64,000 nt of DNA from Lysinibacillus sphaericus (GTDB taxonomy: Bacteria > Bacillota > Bacilli > Bacillales_A > Planococcaceae). The notes beneath the pieces are model-generated. The model ran no database searches. It saw only the letters and a list, made by a program, of their open reading frames with translations, and was not told where the DNA came from. The translations under genes and the position numbers were made by a program. Location of the stretch: contig NZ_CP015224.1 of NCBI RefSeq assembly GCF_001629735.1, positions 1,736,001 through 1,800,000 of the forward strand. Reading direction: 5' to 3'. Position 1 is the first letter of the stretch. Each line of letters opens with the position of its first letter. Of the stretch, positions 55,585-63,191 are shown one piece after another.

Positions 55585-55833
55585 TCATTTCTCTTTCAAC
55601 TGGCTTAATTGCTCGGCTAATTCTCCTATTTTCCTTCCGCAACAATCACAAATATTTATTGAGTGTCCATACCCATCACCAACAGGAGACGAAGTTGTTA
55701 GAAAATAATGATTAGGTTTAAAACAAATATGACACACGTAATTCCCTAGATCTTGTTCGTTGTTTTCTTCTTTATAAATTTCCATTGCTTCATTCAACAA
55801 CTCTTCGTTACTTTTCTCTAACCAATCTAGCAT
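55585..55833 (-). CDS. Small zinc-ribbon protein (82 aa)
   Basis: Two Cys pairs, CHICFKPNHYF at about residues 34-37 and CDCCGRKIG at about 63-66, make a likely zinc ribbon after an acidic N-terminal helix. The ATG lies 7 nt after the stop of the preceding frameshifted gene, so they form an operon. No family recognised. Confidence 0.6.
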   Translation of the reverse strand: MLDWLEKSNEELLNEAMEIYKEENNEQDLGNYVCHICFKPNHYFLTTSSPVGDGYGHSINICDCCGRKIGELAEQLSQLKEK

Positions 55834-55839
55834 CCAACC

Positions 55840-56128
55840 CTACATAGGACGTTTAGCAAATTCTTCACTATTCACATTTTTTTCTAATCGACAACGTTCC
55901 TCTTGTATAACGTCCATCATATCTGTTACTTGGAACATTGGTGCGTGACCACGGCGTTCCTATTGGTGCTGTATTTTTCCAATTGTTGAATGCATAATAA
56001 ATCATTAGCAATTCAGAGCAAATTATTTGAATAATTGGGTTGTTTCGCACGAAATGCTCTACAACTTGTGAGAAAGAAAAAACGACAGGGAGGTTACTTC
56101 TCTTTACTTCATTTAGTATCTTCGGCAT
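55840..56128 (-). pseudogene. Hypothetical gene broken by a frameshift
   Basis: The first 60 codons (MPKILNEVKRSNLPVVFSFS ... NNWKNTAPIGTP) continue, after a one-base shift, as GHAPMFQVTDMMDVIQEERC and end EEFAKRPM-stop at 55840. The original frame instead runs into 20 non-coding codons. It is the first gene of the three-gene set; family not recognised. Confidence 0.6.
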
Positions 56129-56453
56129 ATAACGAACAAATGAAAAAATTTAAAAAAGCTCTAAAAGAATGATATTATCTTCTACAACGATACCAATCCA
56201 AGTAATCGTTTCATAAGGCTCTAGACGAAGAAAGTATATGAAAACGAATTAAAATACATCCTAGTACCGATAAAATAATTGCTGATTTAACCAAGAATTT
56301 ATTGCGATATAGCATAATGAACAAAGGCAATATACCTTACATTGAACCTAGAACAATTGACTGGGTTTCTTCATGTAATAGCTTTGCTCATACTGAAGTT
56401 TGATATAACATAAAGTTACTACTAAAAATTAAAACCAGCATAATTAGAGTTAA
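56129..56453. other. Degenerate stretch, possibly a transporter remnant
   Basis: Minus-strand pieces (LFIMLYRNKFLVKSAIILSV, then PYETITWIGIVVEDNIIL) are hydrophobic and resemble the tail of a DMT-type transporter. Several stops interrupt it. Weak identification. Confidence 0.25.
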
Positions 56454-56833
56454 ATATTGATTTTGAGAAACACGAGAAAAAGCCCTTTCCCCCGGAGAAA
56501 TTTGAAAAAGAAATAAAGGAAAGCTCGACAGATCCTGAAAGTGGATATTACCTGAACGATGAACGTACGAAGCAGTTTGCGTATTCCTTTCATGCAGCGA
56601 CAGATGAAAAGGGCTTTGTCTTGGGTGCCATTGTGACTCCCGGAAATGTGCACGATAGCCATGTATTACACCCCCTTGTTGAAAGAGTCAGTCAAAACGT
56701 TAAAAAAGCATTAGCTGTTGCGGCAGATGCAGTCTATAAAACACCAGCGATTATGAACTTTTTGTTAGAGAATCGAATTACCATTTTTAAAAATAATGAA
56801 AGAGAAAAAAATGACAAAAGGAATCGAGTATGA
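56454..56833 (+). pseudogene. IS1182-family transposase, central fragment
   Basis: Plus-strand text runs from PFPPEKFEKEIKESSTDPES and KQFAYSFHAATDEKGFVLGA to AIVTPGNVHDSHVLHPLVER and ALAVAADAVYKTPAIMNFLL. This is the DDE core centre of an IS1182 transposase (the second Asp in ADAVYKTP). The N- and C-terminal parts are missing. It would continue, in order, the N-terminal fragment found at 8941-9276. Confidence 0.75.
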
Positions 56834-57034
56834 ACTTCTCAATTCCTTTTGTCGACAGTCTGCGAGGTGACAAACGCCACCTCTTTTTATTTAAACTATG
56901 TGCAAAATAACGCTTAAAATAGATGCAAATTACCTCAAAAATTGACATGTTAGTCCTTTGTTCTAAAGAAGAAAAGTATGATGAATTACAAATTATATCT
57001 GTAAATTAAATCAGGTGCTTAAAATGAGCCTTAC

Positions 57035-57376
57035 TTATTTGTTTAAACGGCTATTAATTAGCTCCTCCACCTGTGTTTTGAGGGCTTGATTTGCATAACG
57101 TAGAACAGCATCTTCGCCTGCTGTTTTGATGACTACATCGCTGAAGTATTCATCAATTTTAACCCACTTTACAACAGCAATATTTTTCTTAATCAGGACT
57201 CGTCTTTTATCGTGGAAGTCTTTTCTTATACTTTTTAATAAACCTTCTACAATATTGATGTAGATTTTGGACATTTTTAATTTTTCAAGTGATGAATAGT
57301 CTTGTTGTAATGACCTGATTGCCATGTCTAATTTTATAAACTCATGCAAAACACTTCGAGCCTCTCCATTAATCAT
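57035..57376 (-). CDS. Hypothetical protein paired with YolD (113 aa)
   Basis: Homologue of the protein at 26638 with identical length. The start is the ATG that overlaps the yolD stop as ATGATTAA; a longer frame from 57418 has no ribosome site. The C-terminal VKIDEYFSDVVIKTAGEDAV then LRYANQALKTQVEELI is the conserved part. Last gene of a four-gene SOS-type operon. Function unknown. Confidence 0.75.
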   Translation of the reverse strand: MINGEARSVLHEFIKLDMAIRSLQQDYSSLEKLKMSKIYINIVEGLLKSIRKDFHDKRRVLIKKNIAVVKWVKIDEYFSDVVIKTAGEDAVLRYANQALKTQVEELINSRLNK

Positions 57377-57707
57377 CAAAGTCCACCATTTTCGCGTCTT
57401 GGATTTTATCAAATGCAATACGTTTGATAGCTACATCCGTGTCTATTAGCAATTCCTTTTTGACGGTATCAGTTCCTGTTACTAGCCCCGTCTCGTCTCG
57501 TAAATTATTGTCGTTCCACAGCATTAACGTTATAAGTTTTTGCATTTTAAAAGCATATTGTATGGTATGTTCTATTTCCTCTAACTCCCACTCAGTTAAT
57601 TCTCGCTTTTTATCGTAAAATTGCTCTTGCCTCAATACTCTAATGAGGTCAAGATGCTCAGGAAGCATCATCACTGTCCACTTCATTGAACCACGGTCAT
57701 GTATCAT
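57369..57707 (-). CDS. YolD-like protein
   Basis: The product (MIHDRGSMKWTVMMLPEHLD ...) has the family lead motif DRGxxKWxxMMLPEH and the RELTEWELEEIEHTIQYA helix. YolD-like proteins are small and are nearly always encoded next to Y-family polymerases in Bacillaceae. The start is the ATG after GAGGAGTG; an ATG-equivalent five codons earlier overlaps that site. It lies between uvrX (180 bp upstream) and its partner gene. Confidence 0.85.
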   Translation of the reverse strand: MIHDRGSMKWTVMMLPEHLDLIRVLRQEQFYDKKRELTEWELEEIEHTIQYAFKMQKLITLMLWNDNNLRDETGLVTGTDTVKKELLIDTDVAIKRIAFDKIQDAKMVDFDD

Positions 57708-57887
57708 CAAATCACTCCTCAAATTCTTAACGACACCAAATTTATAATACTCAGATCATTTCTTGTTTTCTTTTTACATTTTGTGCAACAATATATAGAG
57801 TGACTTGCAAAAACTGATCTTTAAATTAATTTCTTGACATTTAATATAAATTTTATATTACCTCTGTCTTTTATCATCCAATCACTC

Positions 57888-59147
57888 CTATGCCAAATGG
57901 CCGCCAACTAAGCGATCACGTTTGATGGCTGTCCCTGCCCCAGTAAATGAAACCGCTCGTAACAGCGCTGTTGCTCCAAACCTGTTGCGTATAGCATCCA
58001 TCGTAGGTCCAATGAGCTGCCGTTGGGGCTTTCTTTCATCAAATAAATCCAACTGGATACTATGCTCCCTCTCAAGATTGGATATCCTTACCGTTAGCTG
58101 CCTTGCTGGTTCTCCCGCAAAGTACTCATCCAGCAATTCTATGCACGTTTTATACATAACAAGTGTTTCATTTGTTGGTGTATCCATCGTTTTAGATCGA
58201 TGAAACCCTTTGGTCATCGCATTTCGGCTATATGAAAGACCCAGGCTGATTGTACGCCCAACAAAACCTGCATCTCTCGCTCGCTTCATGACATCTTCAC
58301 ACATTTCTAACAGCACTATCGATATTTCTTTTCGTGTATGATAATCTCTCATTAACATTTGACCCTTTCCAAAGCTTAATGCTCCATTAGTAATTAACGG
58401 TTCCCCTAGCTTTGATAAATCGATTCCCCATGCATGGTGATATAGCTGATTGCCCATAACACCAAATCGCTCTTCTAAGTCATTCAAATCTGCATTGGCT
58501 AATCCACCAACTGTTTGAATCCCCATCTTATTTAGGTTGGCTTCCATTTGTTTGCCAATTCCCCACATTTCAGATAAGGGTCTTACTGGCCAAAGCTTTT
58601 TGGGAATATCATCATATGTCCATTGAGCAAAACCAGTTTTCTTCGCTTCAAGGTCCAATGCCAATTTAGCCATTAACATATTTGGGCCCAGACCAACAGC
58701 ACTTGGTACATTATATTGATCCAGAATCGCAGCCTGTATTTCTCGAGCTGCCTGTTCAGGTGATCCCCAAAGCTTTTCAGTACCCGTTAAATCAACAAAG
58801 CTTTCGTCTACACTATAAACATGTATGGCATCCACAGGAACATAATTAGCAATGAGCTTAGTAATGGTCATGGACATCTGTATAAAAAAGGACATTTTAG
58901 GTTCAAATAATTGGATATCTGGATGCTTCGGAATTTCGTACCGTCTACTGCCAGTCTTGATTTTATATTTTTCTTTCATTAATGGTGATGCAGCAAGGAC
59001 TACACTGCCGGGTTGGTCGAAATTAGCTACTACAGCGACAGGCGTTTCTAAAATATCGATTCCATGTAGCATGGCGATACAGCTAGCATAAAAGCACTTC
59101 ATATCGATACACATAATAGGTCTATTCGGCATTTCTTCATAGTTCAT
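57888..59147 (-). CDS. uvrX: Y-family DNA polymerase, UvrX type (419 aa)
   Basis: A DinB/UmuC-like translesion polymerase. The N-terminal MCIDMKCFYASC motif provides the first metal Asp (residue 15) and VYSVDESFVDL the catalytic Asp114-Glu115. PSAVGLGPNMLMAKLALDLE and MWGIGKQMEANLNKMGI are the fingers and helix-hairpin-helix parts. The C-terminal half is the little-finger domain. Typical of the UvrX/YqjW group of phage and chromosomal SOS polymerases. Its ATG overlaps the stop of the upstream small gene (ATGA). Confidence 0.92.
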   Translation of the reverse strand: MNYEEMPNRPIMCIDMKCFYASCIAMLHGIDILETPVAVVANFDQPGSVVLAASPLMKEKYKIKTGSRRYEIPKHPDIQLFEPKMSFFIQMSMTITKLIANYVPVDAIHVYSVDESFVDLTGTEKLWGSPEQAAREIQAAILDQYNVPSAVGLGPNMLMAKLALDLEAKKTGFAQWTYDDIPKKLWPVRPLSEMWGIGKQMEANLNKMGIQTVGGLANADLNDLEERFGVMGNQLYHHAWGIDLSKLGEPLITNGALSFGKGQMLMRDYHTRKEISIVLLEMCEDVMKRARDAGFVGRTISLGLSYSRNAMTKGFHRSKTMDTPTNETLVMYKTCIELLDEYFAGEPARQLTVRISNLEREHSIQLDLFDERKPQRQLIGPTMDAIRNRFGATALLRAVSFTGAGTAIKRDRLVGGHLA

Positions 59148-59365
59148 ACAACCTCACGCTCTTTTCGGAAAACAGGAGTAACAGCGAGAATATTTTGGAT
59201 GATAAAGGAACGCTTTGCTTGCCTCGTAAAACAGAATGCTTGCAATGAATCACCAACAATTTTAATGACTCTTACACGTCTTTTTGTGACGGAGCCATTT
59301 TTGGCTATATACATAATGTCCACTAATTGATTGCGTTGCATAGCTTTAATCAGTTGCTCTCTCAT
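59144..59365 (-). CDS. Small protein heading the SOS polymerase operon (73 aa)
   Basis: ATG 59365 follows GAGGAAAC. The product (MREQLIKAMQRNQLVDIMYI then AKNGSVTKRRVRVIKIVGDS) is a compact beta protein resembling a WYL/SH3-like fold and ends KREREVV-like. Such a gene commonly precedes uvrX in Lysinibacillus/Bacillus. It overlaps uvrX by 4 nt. Function unknown. Confidence 0.7.
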   Translation of the reverse strand: MREQLIKAMQRNQLVDIMYIAKNGSVTKRRVRVIKIVGDSLQAFCFTRQAKRSFIIQNILAVTPVFRKEREVV

Positions 59366-59529
59366 CGTAGTTTCCTCCACTATCTCTCAAAATTTTTAAA
59401 ATTGGCTAATCACTTTAATTTAATGTAACTTTAGTTTCCATTCCTACAACTGTGCGTACTGGTAACGGCTTCAGGGAACCTGACTTTATCTCATTTTACG
59501 AATAGATTTCTCTGCACTTATCCTATGTA

Positions 59530-59568
59530 AGAACATCTGTTTGTATACATATTAGAACAAACGTTTGC
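59530..59568 (-). promoter_or_regulatory. Two tandem LexA (SOS) boxes
   Basis: AGAACATCTGTTTG (59530-59543) and AGAACAAACGTTTG (59554-59567) each fit the Gram-positive LexA consensus CGAACrnryGTTyG with one or two mismatches. They lie about 165-200 nt upstream of the small gene that heads the polymerase operon, so SOS control is likely. Confidence 0.6.
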
Positions 59569-59911
59569 TTTTTGACAAGATTAAATTTTTGGAAACAAAA
59601 AAAAGGAAAAAATAAATAGATTCAAGTTTTCACATATACGTTAACTTGTACGATGGTACAGGATTATTAAGGTGAAAGTATTAATAAAATTGCAGAGAAA
59701 TGTGGATATATAATAGAAGTTTGTCGTAGTGAGGTTACATTGGAAATAAAAAGGGAATCATATTTACTCAGTCCAAACGTGGAACATGATTTCCCCCATT
59801 TCATTAGATAATTCGATTAAGATGATTTCCGATTAGAAATAAAAAAAGCAGAAATGCTGCTTTATCAACATTTCTACCTACTCCAGATTCATTTAGAAGC
59901 AATTTTTTATA
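59569..59911. other. Intergenic stretch, nothing firm
   Basis: About 340 bases. A plus-strand coding-like piece near 59680-59810 (SINKIAEKCGYIIEVCRSEV ...) starts nowhere credible and is unidentified. A small hairpin (AAAGCAG/CTGCTTT) lies at 59847-59865. Confidence 0.35.
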
Positions 59912-60349
59912 TTACTCGGCGAAGTTGCCCATAGCAATCGAGATTCTATTCCAGCTGTTGATTTGGTTAATGAGAATTACTAAATCGACATATTCCTTCT
60001 CTGTATAATAATTACGAACTCGTTTATATACATCATCAGGTACACGCATTTCAGACACTAAAGTAATGTGTTCAGTTAATTCTAAAGCGACCTTTTCTTC
60101 TTCTGAATAGAATGTGCACTCTCTCCAAGCACTTATACAGTATAGACGTTGTTCAGTTTCCCCCATTTTTTTGGCATCAGCCGTGTGCATGTTAATACAG
60201 AAGGCACAACCATTAATTTGTGAAGCACGAATTTTAATGAGCTCACGAAGTTTTCTATCAATACTATTCTTTTTCGTGTATTTCTCCATTTCCATCATTA
60301 TCTTCATTGCATCAGGTGCAATGTCATAATAATCGATACGTTGTTTCAT
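59912..60349 (-). CDS. AhpD-like carboxymuconolactone decarboxylase-family protein (145 aa)
   Basis: The CxxC-x3-H motif is CAFCINMHTADAKKMG (Cys about 49 and 52), typical of AhpD-like alkylhydroperoxidase-fold proteins. The lead AMKIMMEMEKYTKKNSIDRK is also characteristic. It probably reduces peroxides or acts on a small electrophile. Start at the ATG after GGAGTG. It is divergent from an Rrf2-type regulator 327 bp away, which may control it. Confidence 0.85.
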   Translation of the reverse strand: MKQRIDYYDIAPDAMKIMMEMEKYTKKNSIDRKLRELIKIRASQINGCAFCINMHTADAKKMGETEQRLYCISAWRECTFYSEEEKVALELTEHITLVSEMRVPDDVYKRVRNYYTEKEYVDLVILINQINSWNRISIAMGNFAE

Positions 60350-60675
60350 GTTACACTCCTCCGATTCAATTAAATTCCTTGATTTTGATGATAATTTAGT
60401 AAATTTCATGCATATTCAACCATGCCATCCTTGAGCAGGAAGAATTTGAAAACCACTTGTTTCGATTAAATTTACTCACTATACGGTCTCCCCACAAGAA
60501 ATCAAGGATGACAATAATCGCCGATTAACTTAATCGCTGATTATTATTGTCTTTAATATAAGCCTGTTTTTAATTTTTGTCAAACTGATTTAATTTAGAT
60601 GAAGTATTTTTAAGATATGATAATATACAAGATACATGTAAGTTTTTCTAAAGGGATTAGAAGTAGGTGATATGA

Positions 60676-61176
60676 ATGAAATATAGCGTCATGGTAGAGT
60701 ATGCATTACACAGTCTTGTCTATTTAATAGATGTGCCACCAGAGGAAAGTATCGGAATCAAGGATCTATCCGAATTTCAAGGACTATCCGAAACATATTT
60801 ATCAAAAGTATTAGGTAAGCTATCTAAAGCAGGTATTGTCAGTTCAGTATCTGGTGTTAAAGGAGGATATAGGCTTAGTAAGAGGCCTGAAGATATTTCT
60901 TTTTGGGATGTTGTAAAGGCTGTAGAGGGTGAAAGTCCCATATTTCAATGTAAGAACATTAAAGCGAATTTTGCAAACAAAACTGGAAATTGTGATTCCT
61001 GTCCGTCAGCCACATCTGATTGCACCATTAATATAGTAATGTTAGAAGCTGAAGAACAGATGCGGAACTATTTACGAGGGAAAACAATTGCATGGTTAGA
61101 AGAAGAGCTTAATCGCACCTTGCCTAGTGAACGCATAGTAATGGCAAAGGAATTCTTCCACAAGAAAAATAGGTAA
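60676..61176 (+). CDS. Rrf2-family transcriptional regulator (166 aa)
   Basis: A winged helix-turn-helix (MKYSVMVEYALHSLVYLIDV, then SETYLSKVLGKLSKAGIVSS and GGYRLSKRPEDISF) carries the Rrf2 signature. Four Cys (92, 106, 109, 116, in CKNIKANF...CDSCPSATSDC) could hold an Fe-S cluster or sense redox. The ATG follows GTAGGTGA. The divergent AhpD-like gene and the nearby nitroreductase and Ohr genes suggest a role in oxidative or electrophile stress. Confidence 0.88.
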   Translation: MKYSVMVEYALHSLVYLIDVPPEESIGIKDLSEFQGLSETYLSKVLGKLSKAGIVSSVSGVKGGYRLSKRPEDISFWDVVKAVEGESPIFQCKNIKANFANKTGNCDSCPSATSDCTINIVMLEAEEQMRNYLRGKTIAWLEEELNRTLPSERIVMAKEFFHKKNR

Positions 61177-61200
61177 CTCCCAAAAGTACAAATACCGAAA

Positions 61201-61236
61201 CAAAGCACAGCCTCTTAGTGACTGTGCTTTGTTTTA
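61201..61236. terminator. Bidirectional terminator
   Basis: CAAAGCACAG pairs perfectly with CTGTGCTTTG (11-nt loop), then TTTTATTATT. It separates the convergent regulator and nitroreductase genes. Confidence 0.8.
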
Positions 61237-61243
61237 TTATTCA

Positions 61244-61870
61244 TTATCGATTAAATCTTACAAGACGTTCAATTGGAAGTCGTGAAGAACCATAAGCAGG
61301 TGCCGCCGCTTCACCAATTGCTAATAATAAAATAGGTACTTCATTTGCAGGTAATTCCATGTATTCCGCAAATTTAGCTTTATCAAATCCGCCCATTGGA
61401 ACTGTATCATAACCCATTTCTTTCGCCAATAGCATAATTTGCATGGACACTAAGCCAGCGTCAAAGTGGACGATATTTTCTAATGTTTTAGGCGAAGCTG
61501 AACTATACATTGTGAATGCGTCCTGTGCCAGTTTTTTGGCAATCTCTTCTGGCATATAACCTAACTCCACATTTTTTGCATAGATTTCCTCAGCATTTAC
61601 ATACATCTCAATATCGCCAATGACAGCAATAATAGAAGAGGCAGTTTCGATTTGCTCTTGATTGAATGAAAAGAAATTAATATTTTTTTGTATTTCCTTA
61701 TCATCAATAACAATAAATCGCCATGGTTGCATATTGCTTGAAGAAGGAGCTGAAGTAGCGTCTTGTAGTAGCTGCATGATTGTTTCACGAGATATTTTAG
61801 TATTCGCATTGTATTTACGAACAGATTTACGTGCCTGCATAACTTGTTTTACTGTTGTAGTTGATAACAT
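61244..61870 (-). CDS. Nitroreductase-family FMN oxidoreductase (208 aa)
   Basis: MQARKSVRKYNANTKISRET and APSSSNMQPWRFIVIDD are the FMN-binding signatures, and YDTVPMGGFDKAKFAEYMEL then VPILLLAIGEA the C-terminal ones. It would use NAD(P)H to reduce nitro compounds or quinones. GAGGGAAATC precedes the ATG. It lies 26 nt after the Ohr gene on the same strand, so co-transcription is likely. Confidence 0.9.
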   Translation of the reverse strand: MLSTTTVKQVMQARKSVRKYNANTKISRETIMQLLQDATSAPSSSNMQPWRFIVIDDKEIQKNINFFSFNQEQIETASSIIAVIGDIEMYVNAEEIYAKNVELGYMPEEIAKKLAQDAFTMYSSASPKTLENIVHFDAGLVSMQIMLLAKEMGYDTVPMGGFDKAKFAEYMELPANEVPILLLAIGEAAAPAYGSSRLPIERLVRFNR

Positions 61871-61895
61871 ATGATTTCCCTCTTTTTCAAAAAAT

Positions 61896-62303
61896 TTAAA
61901 CTGCTTTAATTGTTACATTGATATTGCCCATTGTCGCTTTTGAATAAGGACATACAGTATGTGTTAGCTCTAATAATTGCTGTGCCTCTTCCAACTCTAC
62001 CCCTTCAATATGACCTTCGATGTCCACAGCAAGTACATAATCAAAAGTAGCTTGCTCCATTAATTTAACGGTAACTTGAATCGTTGATGCATGTTTAAGC
62101 TTTTTTTGGCGTTTAATCAAATCTAACGCACTATTAAAGCAGGCACTATACCCGGCAGCAAATAATTGCTCTGGGTTTGTCACATTATCCAATTTTGAGC
62201 CTGGTGGTGCAATTTTTAAAGATAGGGATTGATCCTCTGCATAGGATGTGCCACTACGGCCACCCTCATTAATCATAGTCGTTGAGTATAATTCTTTCAT
62301 CAT
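61896..62303 (-). CDS. ohr: Organic hydroperoxide resistance protein, Ohr/OsmC (135 aa)
   Basis: The two redox cysteines are in FAAGYSACFNSAL and THTVCPYSKATMGN, the classical Ohr pair. It reduces organic and fatty-acid hydroperoxides. The start is the ATGATG after AAAAGGAG. It is divergent from the ohrR-type gene across a shared operator. Confidence 0.92.
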   Translation of the reverse strand: MMKELYSTTMINEGGRSGTSYAEDQSLSLKIAPPGSKLDNVTNPEQLFAAGYSACFNSALDLIKRQKKLKHASTIQVTVKLMEQATFDYVLAVDIEGHIEGVELEEAQQLLELTHTVCPYSKATMGNINVTIKAV

Positions 62304-62331
62304 CAAAACTCCTTTTCTATATCCCATATTT

Positions 62332-62384
62332 TAAATTGTAAACAATTCAATTTTTACAAATTGAATTGTACACAATTTAATTGC
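62332..62384. promoter_or_regulatory. OhrR-type operator between ohr and ohrR
   Basis: Overlapping inverted repeats: AAATTGTAAACAATT, then TACAAATTGAATTGTA and AATTGTACACAATT. The TACAATT/AATTGTA half-sites match the known OhrR box pattern in Bacillus. Confidence 0.7.
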
Positions 62385-62450
62385 GTTTGACAAGTAGGAA
62401 TTTTATTTTTAATATAAATGTTAATAGAAGAACATAAAGAGGGGATTTTT

Positions 62451-62888
62451 ATGCCTAATCATTTAGATAATCAACTATGCTTTCTTTTGTATGCCACATC
62501 AAAGGAAATCATTCGACACTATACATCATTATTAAAGCCATATGATTTAACATATACGGGTTATATTACCATTTTAGCTTTGGAGGAAAACGAACAAATA
62601 ACAGTGAAAGAATTAGGACAGCGTTTATTTTTAGATTCAGGTACATTAACACCTTTACTAAAAAAATTAGAAGCAAAGGGATACATTTGTCGTGAACGTT
62701 CCAAAGATGATGAACGACAAATGCAAATCTATTTAACAGAGGAAGGTAATAAGGTTCGTCGAAAGCTACCTGAGGTATCACGTCAGGTCATGAAACAATC
62801 TAATATTTCAGAACAGCAATTTATTCAATTGAAAAATGTTCTACAAGACATCATACACAATGATTGGGCCTTGAAAGATAAAAATTAA
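62451..62888 (+). CDS. ohrR: MarR-family peroxide regulator, OhrR type (145 aa)
   Basis: A winged-helix MarR protein. The N-terminal HLDNQLCFLLYATSKEIIRH places the sensing Cys near residue 10, the position of Cys15 in B. subtilis OhrR. The DNA-binding part is ITVKELGQRLFLDSGTLTPL then KKLEAKGYICRERSKDDERQ. Start at the ATG after AGAGGGGA. It would repress ohr until oxidised by organic peroxide. Confidence 0.9.
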   Translation: MPNHLDNQLCFLLYATSKEIIRHYTSLLKPYDLTYTGYITILALEENEQITVKELGQRLFLDSGTLTPLLKKLEAKGYICRERSKDDERQMQIYLTEEGNKVRRKLPEVSRQVMKQSNISEQQFIQLKNVLQDIIHNDWALKDKN

Positions 62889-62955
62889 GCAAAGATCGTA
62901 TCACCTAAAAATTTTGATTCATGCTAGTGGTAATAATTTTATACAGTCAACAGAT

Positions 62956-63000
62956 AGAACCGTCATTGGACATTCCTTTCTTCCAACTACGGTTCTTTTC
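62956..63000 (+). terminator. Terminator after ohrR
   Basis: AGAACCGT pairs with ACGGTTCT, followed by TTTTC; the loop is long (25 nt). Confidence 0.55.
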
Positions 63001-63191
63001 AATGGGCAGTTTGTTAAACACATTCACTCACTTATCTCCCCTCCCTTGATCGCGCAGTTCATATCCTAGCATTTGGTCCAAACAAACTCACCAGCATATG
63101 GATGCTCTGGTGAAATACTAAATTTTATTGGGTTCATGGACAAAATCAAGTACTATAATGATAATAGGACGTTTTTTAAAGGAAGTTTTAA

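Noticed and set aside
56170-56190. Possible partner end (CTTCTACA) for the end at 55257
   Set aside because: No AAAGT core or repeat units adjacent, and the flank does not continue the LPMO gene.
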